From: Stomoxys calcitrans
Lineage: Eukaryota > Arthropoda > Insecta > Diptera > Muscidae
Assembly: GCF_963082655.1 (NCBI RefSeq)
Contig: NC_081554.1
Span: 62,079,820-62,143,819, forward strand
Reading direction: 5' to 3'
DNA length: 64,000 nt
In this document: positions 1 to 11,033 of the stretch, piece by piece
Layout: each line of letters starts with the position of its first letter
Position numbering within the stretch: position 1 is the first letter of the stretch
The notes under the pieces: generated by a model
The model's input: only the letters and a program-made list of their open reading frames with translations
What the model was told of the DNA's origin: nothing
Databases searched by the model: none
Program-made: the position numbers and the translations under genes

Positions 1-1075
1 GCGACGATAGGAAACCTGGAAGGAAGGGAGGAAGTTTCCCATCGGATACCTAAGACGAACCTAGAAGTTGAGTGCGAGGCATTGCTGCCATCGGCACACA
101 CTTGGATTGACGGAACCTTAGTATTGCCATCTGGAAGATCATATTACGTGGATGGATCAAAGCTAGAGGATAGAGTGGGCCTTGGGGTTTACATTTAGAA
201 CCCAAGGACTGAGATCTGTTTTAGACTGCCTGACCATAATACGGTCCTGCAGGTCGAGATGTGAAGTGATGTGGTTCTAACGCGAGGACGTCGACTGTGA
301 ACCTCTTTAACGACAGTAAAATTACCATAAGGGCAATAACAACCAGGACGATAAGGTCACGAACAGTCTTGCAGTGTAAGAAGAACATTAACGCCTTCTC
401 TGAGGATGGCAAAATCCGCATCGTTTGGGTGCTGGGTCATAACGGAGTAAGGGGAAATGAAAGGTCGGACGATCTGGCGGTGAAGGCCAGAGGACTGCCG
501 TCAATAAACTTGGTTAACCCGAAGCCTTTCGGGTCGACGCAGACGAAGTTAAGGGAGTGGGCGACGAATGCGCATGCAACATTGTGGAACAGCGAAACGG
601 TCGGTAGGACGGTGAATATCCTATGGGGGATCCAGACCATGAGAATACAAGGCTATTACTGAAATTCTGCAAGAAGGAGGTCAGTATAGCTATTGGTATC
701 ATAACGGGACACATAGGACTACGAGCTCACTTATATAAAATCGGTGCGGCAAGTGATAGCATGTGTAGGGCATGCGGGGAAAATGATGATACGTTGGAGC
801 TTTTCCCTTGTCTTTGCCCGGCTTTCGCGTCCAACAGATACCGGTACTTAGGTGGAGACACAGTATCAGACATGAACCAACTTAGGGGAGTGGTATTGAA
901 AACAGTTAAGGATTTTGTAAGTAGCACGGAATTGCTAACTTAAATTTTTTTTTTAAGTGGTTACTTTATAGTTTGTAGAGCGCACAACAAGCCGATTACT
1001 GGCTTAGGTGTAAGTCCATAGTTGCATGGGGCGGATTAATATCTGCACCCTTTTTTCAACCTAACCTAACCCAGT
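1..1075 (+). mobile_element. LINE-R: 3' part of an RNase H-bearing non-LTR retrotransposon, decayed
   Basis: The copy is already open at the left edge. Bases 121-250 translate to an RNase H-like stretch (a DGSKL motif near 156, then a region like the NPRTEICFRLPDHNTVLQ of better copies), but TAG at 196-198 and frame changes break it. Pieces at 297-662 (TLFNDSKITIRAITT-like, the 'TDSK' aspartate replaced) and 623-943 (C-terminal domain with CRACGENDDTLE..C..CPAF, a zinc-finger-like cysteine set) follow in different frames. The 3' end reads GCGGATTAATATCTGCACCC then CAACCTAACCTAACC. The same end recurs at 24.7, 30.4 and 34.4 kb. The clade (I/LOA/R1-like) is inferred from the RNase H domain. Confidence 0.85.
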
Positions 1076-2119
1076 AGCAGTGTTTAATTGAACTCGTCTA
1101 AGGTTTTCGATCAGAAATCTTATCCATGTGAACTTGATCACTCATTTGAGGACTGGCTGCGGAAATATTTGAAGGATTTTCCCATCCTCTCTAATTCTTC
1201 GTATTGTAAAAAATCCTATTGATTTGAGAAATTAAATTTTCTTTTCAACTTTCAGACCTCTAGGACGTATACCATTTCCAAAACCATTTCGCTATTTTTG
1301 CAGTGTTGATAAATGTTTTTTTTTATTTCCCAAATCATCATACCTCCCCCCTATTTTTGGCCAACATTTCTGATGTAGACAAATATCTAAATAAAACTTT
1401 CAAATTAACATAATTATTTAAACTTGAAATGTCTGCGGACTTGCTACATAACTTGGTTCGTTAGTTGCCTCTGATAAACTTTTCTACGACCCATGGCCAT
1501 TTCCATTTGCAAAATGTGTCGCCGTACTTTGATTACCTGAGGGTAAATCTTTGGCAAAACCTAAAATATTTCTTTACTCAACATAATGGACCAACCTGGT
1601 GTGCAATGCGATGCTGTGCAAATAATTTAATGTGGTTGTGTGTATGTATGTGTGTGTGTGTGTGTTTAAGGGTGTCACAAAAATAAGGTACAAAGTTTGT
1701 CCTTGCTTTAATGACTGAGCGATTGCTGGTTTGTTGCCGGAGACTTAAGCTTTGCCAAATATTCTCCATTAATCATCAAAATGATTAATGGTCCGACCTG
1801 GGCAGACAAAGTCTGGGCTTTTGTGCTTACCTCAGTGGTTTCTGGCAATCGTAATAATTTAAGACGCTGTAATTGAATTCTTAAAAAAGCGTAAAGCAAA
1901 TAATAATTCATATTTCTGCAAATGCCTGAATTATGTCAGGGGATTATATCAAATTTTATGGAAGGTGTTCTTTTAAAATGTGGTCAACAAAAGAACGAGC
2001 AATGTTTGCCTTTAAATAATATTTTTCTTTTATTATGAATCTTCTTGGAATTTAAATTTCTTTGTGTGTTTGTCTTCTGTATTATTGTTAAATGTTTTAA
2101 CTGCTTTTTGTATTTCCAG
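1076..2119. other. Intron sequence upstream of the first visible host exon; includes a GT microsatellite
   Basis: AT-rich sequence with no convincing coding frame. A (GT)n/(TATG)n microsatellite lies at about 1634-1672. The last bases, a pyrimidine-rich stretch ending TATTTCCAG at 2119, form the splice acceptor of the exon that follows. No signal-peptide exon could be identified here, so the gene's start probably lies to the left of the window. Confidence 0.6.
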
Positions 2120-2302
2120 CACGTGACCCTAGTGAGGATGCTGAAGTGATTGGCTATCCACGACGTGTATCAACCAGATCTGAAGCTGAGGATGATGATG
2201 ATTTCAAGGATTTCAAAGGTGTTATTGACACCGGCTCAGGTTATCCCTTCTTGCAACCAAATCCATCTGTACTCAATTTCGGCTTCTTTGATTCCTTTGA
2301 TG
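2120..2302 (+). CDS. Icarapin-like secreted protein, internal exon 1 of 3 visible
   Basis: The exon begins after TTTCCAG with two bases completing a codon, reads 60 codons from 2122 (starting RDPSEDAEVIGYPRR), and ends with the first base of a split codon before GTAAGT (2303). It carries an acidic run (EAEDDDDFKDF) and an aromatic tail (LNFGFFDSFD). It joins in phase to 42121. Identity is inferred from the whole three-exon product, which ends like icarapin-family proteins known from bees and conserved in insects as secreted proteins of unknown biochemical role. The signal peptide must be encoded upstream and is not visible. The codons are free of stops, unlike the decayed transposons around it. 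Confidence 0.75.
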
Positions 2303-3047
2303 GTAAGTGAGGATAAATGAGAAATGAAATTTAAACTTATTTTCTGTATCCATCTGTATTACTGTATCTGTATTACTTTTCCCAAAATTTCTTTTGCAAT
2401 CGAAGAAATTATAACAATTGGAAATGTTGCAAAAACCCTTTGAGTAACTATCCAAACGATGGTCTGTGATCTGGGTCTGAGTCAAGTGGGTCTGGCTGGG
2501 CATTTAAATAGGGGACCTGTGTCGTATGACTCCAGGTCACAATCGCTGCTCTGTAGGAGTTGAAGCGACTGCATCTGCCATATCGTAATGCAGCCAGAAC
2601 TACTTTGATTTGCCGAGGGAAGTCAATTTCCAAGGAAAACATTTACCCGGGGGCTATTCAGTGCCTGCATGAATGTTTTCTAGACCCGCTTGATATGCCG
2701 CTTGATCTCGAGATTTTCTCTTGTAGCAGTGAACCTCTTGCACGTTAAGGATCTTTGTCTGGTGATGAAGGTGGTCCACGAGAGAACTGCGGCATCCTGA
2801 CATATCTGAATATTATTCTACTCCGTGCTGCATTACTTACAACTGACAGGTCAATTGCTTTGTACGCGGTCAACAAGGTTTACTTGTCAGCAATACAAGT
2901 GCAGGCGGAAAGTGATTGGGGGCCTTGTTTCTATTTTTGACTTTTTCGCAAATTGCAGTAGCATGTGAGGAGAATTTGTACGAAGGTTGCCTTTTATATT
3001 TCGGGATTAGAGAACACAAAAACAAATATTAATCATTGAAAATTTCT

Positions 3048-4141
3048 TTATTGTTTTTTAAAATATTCCCCATTAAGATCTACACAATTTTGCATGCGTT
3101 TGAACCAGCAGCACTTTTGCCACTCTGTTTGAGGTATCTCCAAAACATGCATACTGAACGCATCAACCGCTTTTGTCGAAAAACGTTGACCTCTTATTTC
3201 ACTTGTTGCGTACGGGAATAAATAAAAGTCGTTCGGTGCCAAGTCAGGACTATACGGCGGATGACACTTCAAATCAATGTTTTGAGTGCTCAAAAATGCA
3301 GTTGTTTGAACCGGTGTGTGAGAGCTTGCATTGTCGTTGTGAAGAGTGATCCGTCTTCGGCGGTTGGTTTTTCTGATTTCTTGGAAGACAACTGGCAAAC
3401 AAATGGTTGTGTACCATTCAGAATTGACTGCTCTGCGTTGTTCTAAAAGTCATCCGGTGCCAAGTCAGGACTATACGGCGGATGACTCATCAAATCGATG
3501 TTTTGAGTGCTCAAAAATGCAGTTGTTTCAGCTGATGTGTGAGAGCTCGCATTGTCGTGGTGAAGGGTGATCCGTTTTCGGCGGTTTGTTTTTCTGATTT
3601 CTTGGAAGACAACTGGCAAACAAATGGTTGTATACCAGAATTGACTGCTCTGCGTTGTTCTAGTGGTACGATTGCGACATGTCTAGTTTTTTCGAAAACC
3701 AATCGATCATTTGCTTGGAAGTGCTTTGTGCGCTAGCAACTTTTGTTAGATTTGGCTCATCTTGCAACGCCCATACAGTCGACTGCAGTTTACTTTCGGC
3801 CTCATACGCGTAAATCCACTATTTATCACCTGTCACGATGTCATAGACGTGTTTCGAAGCACCGCGATCGTATTTTTGGAGCGATTGACAAATTGTGTGG
3901 GATCCAGTCCGAACAAATATTTTTGACGGTTAAATGTTCATGCAAATATGCTAGTCCTGCTAATAAATAAGGTTGTCTCAATCTCACCATAGGTCGCATG
4001 ACGATCTTGCAATATCAGTTGGCGCACAGCATCAATGGTTTTTGGAATAACACCTGATTTTGGATGACCTTCACGAAATTCGTTTTGGAGTGAACTCGGT
4101 TGAATTCGCCATACCATCGATAAACACTGGTCCTTGATCAA
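3048..4141 (-). pseudogene. mariner transposase, broken
   Basis: The minus strand carries an N-terminal helix-turn-helix piece at 3938-4141 (EFREGHPKSGVIPKTIDAV, then DRHATYGEIE) and a C-terminal catalytic piece at 3048-3398 (LHNDNASSHT, then HPPYSPDLAPNDFYLFP), which hold the second and third aspartates of the mariner DD34D triad. The middle is disrupted by stops, frameshifts and a tandem duplication, so no functional transposase is encoded. Autonomous relatives make a cut-and-paste transposase of about 345 residues. Confidence 0.9.
3226..3663 (-). repeat. Tandem duplication (about 218 bp x 2) inside the mariner
   Basis: The segment from AAAAGTCGTTCGGTGCCAAG (3226) is repeated from AAAAGTCATCCGGTGCCAAG (about 3446). 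Both carry the same sequence through GAATTGACTGCTCTGCGTTG. The copies differ by scattered substitutions and a short indel, so the duplication is old. It covers the catalytic-core part of the transposase. Confidence 0.85.
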
Positions 4142-4459
4142 GCTTCATCGTCAAAAACTGACTTAAGTTGAGTTAATCCACGTCGAAGGGTGTAAAAAAT
4201 AATCGTACGAGAAATGTTCACGATTTAATTCCATTTTTTGGGCGGGATGAATCGTTTATGTTACTGTAAACAACGCTCGTAAATAGCGCTCGTATGTCAA
4301 AACGTTCTGAGTATGTGTAAACTCAAAAATGTCAAGCTTTACGATAGAGCAGTCAGTTGGCAGATTGCAACACAAGGGTTATCCAATCCTGAAATATAAA
4401 AGGTAACCCTTGTAAGAGCTGTCATATATGGCATCAAATATTTTGGGACATTTGATAGA

Positions 4460-4764
4460 GGCCACCGCAGCGCAGAGGTTGGCATGTCCGCCATTGACGC
4501 TGAACCCCTGGGTTCGTATTCTGGCGAGAACATCAGAAAAATTTCTTAGCGGTGGTTATCACTTATGTTGGCGAAATTTGGAAGTACTTTGCCATGTAGA
4601 ATTTTCTTCCCAGGGAGATGTCGCATTGAGGCACGCCATTCGGGCTCGGCTATTAAAAGAAGGCCCTTATCATTGAGCTTAAACTTGAATCGGACAGCAC
4701 ACATTGATATGTAAGAAGTTTTCCCCTATGCCTAAATGAATAGTTCATTGGCAAATTTGCATTT
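4460..4764 (+). mobile_element. tRNA-derived SINE, near full length, nested in LINE-A
   Basis: It starts GGCCACCGCAGCGCAGAGGT (box A-like) and has a decayed box B (GGGTTCGTATTC), then the family body (GCCATGTAG..., CTCGGCTATTAAAAG, CTTATCATTGAGCTTAAAC) and the tail GGCAAATTTGCATTTG. It interrupts LINE-A between a segment like 43075 and one like 43110. A target duplication is not clear. Confidence 0.85.
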
Positions 4765-5321
4765 GTTGGTCGAAAAGCTTCTGCGACATCCACATTCAGC
4801 TCATTATTCACCTCAGGCGTAGTTGTAGGGGAAAATTTGGCTGAAGATTTGTCGACAGATATCTTTAGATATCTTGCAGCGAAATAAGCGGCAAGTTCGT
4901 TGATATAAACGTTGAACCTATCGCATATGCCTACAATGGATGGGGGGTCTGATGCCATGATAGAACAATCGTCCTCATATGGTACGATATCTATGCCATC
5001 TGGAGGGGGTGGAATGGAGGATAGGTAGAGGTGATGCAATGCCAGAGATATTACCTCGCCTTGGTTAACTTCCTGTTTTACTCTACGGTGTTTCGACTTC
5101 TTATCTCGCAATAACACAAACTACTGGCGACCACACAGATAATTCGCAAACCAACGAAGGACGTGTTCGCGGTGTCTCAAAAAGTTTCGCAGGCTGACCG
5201 TGTCAAATGCTTTCGGTAGATCCAGTGTCACGAGGACCGACCAAACACATGGCCAGGGCTGATTGAAGCCACGGCAAATGAATGTGTGCTGTGATGGCAT
5301 GCAAAGCAGTTGTTGTGCTAT

Positions 5322-5654
5322 GCATATGCAAATCTAAAATTTCCCATAAATATTCCATGGGTTTATTCCACAGGGCTAAACTTCTCACATATCACCGAGT
5401 GCTGTCGGCTTCAAGTGTATGGTAAATGATAAGGGGCCTCCTTTTTATAGCCGAGTCCAAACTGCGTGCCGCAGTGGGACACCTTTTTTGATGAGAAGTT
5501 TTTATATGGAATGGTACCTCATATTTACATATCGCCAGTATTAAAAGGGGACAACCATGACAGACAATTTTTTTCTGATGTTCTCGCCAGGATTTGATCC
5601 CAGGCGTCCAACGTCATAGGCGGACATGCTAACCTCTGTGCTATGGTGTCCTTC
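5322..5654 (-). mobile_element. tRNA-derived SINE with 12-bp target duplication, nested in LINE-A
   Basis: Minus-strand copy. The box B complement is GGATTTGATCCCAGGCG, diverged. The tRNA-like head is at the right end (GCTAACCTCTGTGCTATGGTG). TTGTTGTGCTAT is repeated at 5310-5321 and 5655-5666, directly outside the ends, and LINE-A continues on both sides. Confidence 0.88.
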
Positions 5655-5814
5655 TTGTTGTGCTATTCTGATACTCGACGAAGGGAAATTCTCCAACTAG
5701 GCTCGGGAAGAGTAGTCCCCCAAACTTCTTGTCTACTGTGAAAGAAGGGAGATTGGTTTGTACGACTCCCTCTTACTTGCGTCCTTTCCAAGATTCAGTA
5801 GCGGGATCACTCTG

Positions 5815-7020
5815 CCCATTTTCCAGACATCGGCTACTATAAGAATGTTCAGGTTGTTCAGACAGGTTGAGGCCAGTTGTAAGGTACTCGACTCAAGGCG
5901 ATCCAGATTCTTCAGCATCACTGTAGAGTTTTCCTCAGGGCCCGATGCCTTGGATGACTTGGCGCCACAGTTGACATTCGTAACTTCGTCCATGGTAAAT
6001 TGTGATAGCCGTCCATCGGCTCGGAAACAACTGATATGACGAATGGCTCTCCTCCTTGCCTTGTCACTCTCGGGGTCGCTCATTAAATTGACGGTTGAAG
6101 AACCTGGCGCATCTCTTCGGGTCAGTACCAGTTCTGCCACCAAGAGTAACTAAGTTGAAATCATTTTTCAGACATTGGCTACTATAAGAGTGTTCAAAGA
6201 CAGGTTGAGGACAGTTGTAAGTTACTCGACTCCTGGTAGATCCAGCATCAGTGTAGAGATTCCGTTGGCGCCCAACGCTTTGTTTGACTTGGCGCCACGG
6301 ATGTCTGTGCATCGGTTCAGAGACCACGAATACAGCGAATAGCTCTCCTTCTAGCCTTGTCAACCAGGTGCATCTTTCGGGTCAGTCAAGTTTATGTCGT
6401 CAAAAGTGACTGAGGTCCTGTTATCCCGTCTGCCGGGGTTCGAGAGTGACTCAACAGAAGAACACAACTTGGTAACACCGGTACCTTAGTTACATTGCAC
6501 AATGGTTCCTGCCACAAATTCCGCTTACGTTCGTTGACTACCCTGTTTATTTACAGATACAGCTGGCTGATTTCAGTGAAATCATTTTTCAGACATCGGC
6601 TACTATAAGAGTGTTAAAGACAGGTTGAGGCCAGTTGTAACGAACTCGACTCCAGGCTATACAGATACTTCAGCATCAGTGTAGAGATTCCCTTAGGGCT
6701 CGACGCCTTGGATGACTTGGCACTACGGATGGCAATCGTAACTTCGTCCAGTGTAAATTTTGATGTCTGTTCATCGGCTATGAGACCTCGTAGGCCACTG
6801 ACACAACCATGAACCCTCGAAATGCTCAATAAATTGACGGTTGAGGAACGTGGTGTATCTCTTCGGGTCAGTCACAGTCCTGTCACCAAAAGTGACAGAG
6901 GTCCTGCCATCCCTTCTACCGGGATTCAAAAGTGACTAAACAGTAGACAACAGCCTGCCTAACCGGTAACTAAATTACATTTCTCCAAGGGTTCCAGCCA
7001 CAAATTCCGCTTATGTTCGT
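5815..7020 (-). repeat. Threefold repeated LINE-A segment (endonuclease-RT linker)
   Basis: The segment beginning TTTTCCAGACATCGGCTACT (about 5818) recurs from TTTTTCAGACATTGGCTACT (about 6162) and TTTTTCAGACATCGGCTACT (about 6582). Copies 2 and 3 share about 420 bp, through CCACAAATTCCGCTTACGTT and CGTTGACT..CCTGTTTATTTA. This is tandem duplication within an already inserted element, or several truncated copies in a row. Confidence 0.75.
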
Positions 7021-7447
7021 TGACTTCCCTGTTTATTTAGCCAGATTTAACGAGTCCCACTACGCTCGTTTGCGAATACCACTGCCTGCGCCACGAAATT
7101 GGGTCGGTATAAAGTGAGCGGTCAAAATTTCCTCTCAGCAACTACCACATTTGCGAGGGGGTCAGTTTGCTGAATCTGGAACCGACCCAATTAGCCTTTA
7201 TCTCATTGATAAACGTCCGGCGCTCAGAGATAATAAAGTTCGATAGTCGGTCATGGTATTATGGGGAGGTGGTCTGATCCAAAAGAAATGACAGCTTGGC
7301 AGGATATGTCACTCAGGAGATCAGGAAATGCAATGGAAATGTCTGGCGAGCGGCTGCACCTCCTCGCAATTCTAGTAGGACATCCTCATTTATCAAGCAG
7401 AACATCAAGCCTTCAATATGCTCTGCTCCATAACACGTGATGCGCAT

Positions 7448-8560
7448 TCAAGTCCTCAGCACCAAAAGATTATGGCGAGACAGTAGGTCACTAATGTCAA
7501 GCTTGTAAGCCTGGGCATTAATACGTTGTGTAGCTCTATCTGGGCAGTACCGGACTTGCCTGCTATTCCCATACATTCTAGTAGAAGTTACTAGCGCTAG
7601 GCGCAGGCGAGATATTTGTCTTAAATCTTTGGATGTCAAAGTGGGTGGGAAAAACATTAGCCGGAAGTCGATTCCACATACGAACGGTTCGGGCGAAATA
7701 AGAATTCTCTCTGTAATGCATTGCACGGTTTGGTGGTCAATCAATTACAAACGGGTGTGAGTTCCTGGAATGTCTAGTATCCCTGACATACATCCTTACA
7801 TCAGGAATAAGAAGACCAATATCAGACGAACACACACCATGAAAGTACCGATAGAACAGCGCCAAACAACCCACATTGCGACGATGATGAAGGGAGGCTT
7901 TTGTGTATATTGCCCCACGGAAGAGATCCGAGGGGTCACATAGTCCGACGAAGAGGACGCCGAAGGCTACGACGATGACGCTTGTGACCCACCGCTGCCT
8001 ATGTTCGCACAACGTCATACAACATTTTCAAATATTCATATTCAAGTTAGGCCAGAGCAAGACCGGATATGCACCCAATCCATGTACCACTTTTCACATT
8101 TATTGGGGACTCTGGTTCTAAGGGTTATGCTTAGCCATAAGAACACGGAGACAAGATCGCTGATGTAAGCGTTCAATCTATCGTTTATATCATAGATTCT
8201 ACGATTGAAACGATTTCCCTGCCATCTTGAATAGGTGGAATACAGGTAAAGTAAGATATCACCCCACCCCGGGGGACGCCCTCTACGCTTCCACTTCTTA
8301 TCCCCAAATTCCAAATACGACGAGCGCTCAAAAAAAAAATAACGAACTCGGCTAATAAATGTTGGGATGGTGTATAAATCAATCGTCGTTCTATGCAATT
8401 TACGAAATCCATGCTGATGCTCCAACAAGCCTCGGGAGTTTGCTCAGCGTCTTGACTATTGGCGAGGGAAAGAAAATCGGTATATGTGATTTTCCCTTAT
8501 TCGAAACTATTTCTGGGTTCAGTAGCGGGATCACATCTTTAATTTTCTAGATATTGGCAA
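7448..8560 (-). mobile_element. Non-LTR retrotransposon fragments: reverse transcriptase plus C-terminal tail
   Basis: Minus strand 8040-8560 is a decayed LINE-A-type reverse transcriptase (HGFRKLH, FGDKKWKRRGRPPGWGDILL in place of an RRVKQGVPQGG-like motif, then INDRLNAYISDL). From 8018 leftward it continues into SLHHRRNVGCLALFYRYFHG and CSSDIGLLIPD, a C-terminal tail seen in other non-LTR families, then PEPFVCGIDFRLMFFPPTLT. The join near 8035 may be between two different elements. Confidence 0.65.
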
Positions 8561-8886
8561 CTAATTGAGAGTGCAGAATCAAGTTGAGTAATTCACACTT
8601 TTTTGATGGGAGCATCCCTATTCACCATACAAAACGTGAACCATGTCCCCCATGAAAATACGATAACAGGTGATGAGCACTAAAGTCTCCTAGCCGGACA
8701 ACAGTCCTATAACTAGGCGACCTGTTAAAGATCCGGTACCTAAGATGAACGAAGCTTGTACTTTAAGACAAGGGATCGGCTTTCCCAGGACAGAATAGGA
8801 TGAAGACTCTATTATATCAATCTGGCGCATAGAATCGATTGTCATGGGATTCTCTAGGCAAATTTGTCTATGAAAATTCCATAAAG
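8561..8886 (-). other. Possible endonuclease-region LINE remnant
   Basis: A minus-strand reading frame at 8690-8908 includes DIIESSSYSVLGK, which resembles endonuclease segments of LINE elements. The match is from memory of the family and weak. No other feature is visible here. Confidence 0.3.
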
Positions 8887-9000
8887 GAAGAGGGGCAAAC
8901 TGATTCAAGTTTTAAAGCTCAATGCTATGGGGCCTCCCTTTTTCAAGCCGAGTCTGTACGGCGTGCTGCAGTGGGACATCTCTTTGAGGAGAATTTTATT
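8887..9000 (-). mobile_element. SINE fragment (middle part)
   Basis: GAGGGGCAAACTGATTCAAG, TCAATGCTATGGGGCCTCCC and GTACGGCGTGCTGCAGTGGG match the SINE body in reverse orientation. The tRNA-like head is missing; the 29-bp minisatellite starts where the head would be. Confidence 0.75.
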
Positions 9001-9002
9001 CA

Positions 9003-9812
9003 TGTCAGTGAATTTTTCTCTCAAAACACAATTGTAGTGAAATTTTCTCTTAAGATAAAATTTTAGTGAAATTCTCTCTTAACACAAAATTGCAGTGAAA
9101 TTTTCTTTAAAAACAAAATTTCGGTAAAATTTTCTCTAAAGACAAAATTACAGTAAAATTTTCTCTTAAGACAAAATTTCAGTGAAAGTTTTTCTAAAGA
9201 CAAAATTTCAGTGAAAGTTTTTCTAAAGACAAAATTTCATTGAAATTTTCTCTAAAGACAAAATTTCATTGAAATTTTCTCTAAAGACAAAATTTCATTG
9301 AAATTTTCTCTAAAGACAAAATTTCAGTGAAATTTTCCCTAAAGGCAAAATTTCAGTGAAATTTTCTCTAAAGACAAAATTTCAGTGAAATTTTCTCTAA
9401 AGACAAAATTTAAGTGAAATTTTCTCTAAAGACAAAATTTAAGTGAAATTTTCTCTAAAGAAAAAATTTCAGTGAAATTTTCTCTAAAGACAAAATTTCA
9501 GTGAAATTTTCTCTAAAGACAAAATTTCAGTGAAATTTTCTCTAAAGACAAAATTTCAGTGAAATTTTCTCTAAAGACAAAATTTCCATGAAATTTTCTC
9601 TAAAGACAAAATTTCAGTGAAATTTTCTCTAAAGACAAAATTTCAGTGAAATTTTCTCTAAAGACAAAATTTCAGTGAAATTTTTTCAAACGACAAAATT
9701 TCAGTGAAATTTTCTCTAAAGACAAAATTTCAGTGAAATTTTCTCTAAAGACAAAACTTCAGTGAAATTTTTTCTAAAAACACAATTTCGGTGAAATTTT
9801 CTCTTTCATCAG
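9003..9812. repeat. Minisatellite, about 27 copies of a 29-bp unit
   Basis: The repeated unit has the form AAATTTTCTCTAAAGACAAA plus ATTTCAGTG. The centre (9240-9760) is nearly uniform. Outer copies diverge (ACACAATTGTAGTG on the left, AACACAATTTCGGTG on the right), as expected if the array grew from the middle by unequal exchange or slippage. It has no coding frame. Confidence 0.95.
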
Positions 9813-10755
9813 TTGTGAAATCGTTTGAGCAGTCAGAAATTTTTTCAGATTTTCTCGAGCATATTGTCAACAAAAATATTTAATGATTTTTCAATGCTTT
9901 TATTAAATAAACAATTTTAGCCTTTAAATATTTTTTTGTTTATTTTTGAACGCATATTATTAAACTTTGGCATATTGAACTTTGTATTATGAATATTAAG
10001 GCTTTTCTGTTCGTTACTAACACAAAACCACATTTATGTTTGCAATGTCCTTTCGCTCTCTCATAGTAACAGCAGACGGGCATAGAATGAGAAATGAGTT
10101 GTTGTAGACATTGACACGGATGGCCGACAGTCATGAACATCCTACGGACTAGGTTCCCCAGGGGGTGAAGTTGGTTGAAGTTATAAATGCGTTTTAATAT
10201 GACCTTTTAAGCCATCATGGATGGTCCCCCAATGTCATAACGTCATTATCATGAATTTGACTCCTACATGGCATATCCTTATACCCAGCGCCTTGGTGAT
10301 GCGGCAATTGGAAGCGTATTTGTGTTTGCATATAGGTGTGAGATATGTCTGTTCTGATGGTGCAATAAAATTCGAATTAATTAAAATTTTATATTGCGTA
10401 AAATTGTCACCTCACAATGTGCAAATGCTGCATATTGTCAACGATTTTCGACATCAACTCATCTCACGACTGCATCACGACTCAGTCTCAGTCTGTATTC
10501 GTATGCGAATGATATCTGCAATCCCACTCAATATCTACAACCACTTCATCGGTGTGCAATCGCTGCTGCATGATGATATACAACAGTCATTTAGGGCCCG
10601 ATATTCATATCGGGGCGGATGTGTATTAATTACACTAGGTAACAAAATTGAATGGGATCTTTTCAAAGCAAATGCAAGGCAAACCATTCATTAATGTAAA
10701 TGAATGGCAGCTATATCCAAATACCGTCCCATGGCAGCCGATTGTACTTATCGGA
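9813..10755. other. Intron sequence without recognised features
   Basis: AT-rich to about 10150, then mixed sequence with cytosine- and ATG-rich patches. The frame at 10221-10694 is open for 157 codons but its residues suggest no family, and it lies between repeats. I treat it as chance. Confidence 0.4.
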
Positions 10756-11033
10756 ATGGCCCGATGATGTCTTTCGTCGGCAAAGGCTGCCGCCTCAGTG
10801 TACAACACACTGCTACAACAACAACCTTCCGATCTAAACAATGCAAATACAAATTGGCCCATGAACATCCCATTAAGGAACAAGGCAAACTGGAATGGCC
10901 CGATGATGTCTTTCATCGGCAAAGGCTGCCGCCTCAGTGTACAACACACTGCTACAACAACAACCGTCCGATTTAAACAATGCAAATACAAATTTGCCCA
11001 TGAACATCCCATTAAGGAACAAGGCAAACTTCT
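10756..11033 (+). repeat. 139-bp tandem duplication spanning a LINE-A 3' end and a SINE tail
   Basis: ATGGCCCGATGATGTCTTTC begins both copies (10756 and 10895). Each contains GTACAACACACTGCTACAAC AACAAC, the 3' end of LINE-A in + orientation, followed by TGCCCATGAACATCCCATTA, the SINE tail in reverse. Copies differ at only a few positions, so the duplication is fairly recent and later than both insertions. Confidence 0.85.

Larger units (their letters stand above)
2981..4412 (-). mobile_element. mariner-family DNA transposon with TIRs and TA duplication
   Basis: Imperfect terminal inverted repeats of about 30 bp (left from CGAAGGTTGCCTTTTATATT; right complement CAAGGGTTACCTTTTATATT) are flanked by TA at 2979-2980 and 4413-4414. 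Joining the flanks across one TA gives GAGAATTTGTAAGAGCTGTC, which matches uninterrupted LINE-A at about 43031-43050 with one difference, so the ends are well defined. It is 1432 bp, slightly long for mariner because it carries an internal duplication of about 220 bp. Confidence 0.92.
2455..7440 (-). mobile_element. LINE-A: non-LTR retrotransposon on the minus strand, broken by later insertions
   Basis: Read on the minus strand, pieces run from an endonuclease through reverse transcriptase to a C-terminal zinc knuckle. The endonuclease motif GSDHLPII is at about 7249-7274. A reverse transcriptase piece at 4653-5117 contains YEDDCSIMAS (the YxDD catalytic box, A to E) followed by NLKIS-like and KSSAKFSP segments. 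The C-terminal part at 2455-2745 reads CDLESYDTGPLFKCPARPT, a decayed CCHC-type motif. A mariner (2981-4412) and SINEs (about 4460-4764 and 5322-5654) sit inside. Frames are broken throughout. The same family recurs at 42.48-43.78 kb. The clade is not certain; it belongs with APE-type elements (Jockey/I/R1 group). Confidence 0.75.

Noticed and set aside
1465..1686. Upstream exon with signal peptide for the icarapin-like gene
   Set aside because: The frame there starts with MPLINFSTTHG, has no hydrophobic core and runs into a GT microsatellite.
10221..10694. 157-codon open frame as a host exon
   Set aside because: No family resemblance, no flanking splice sites that I could support, and no conserved motif.
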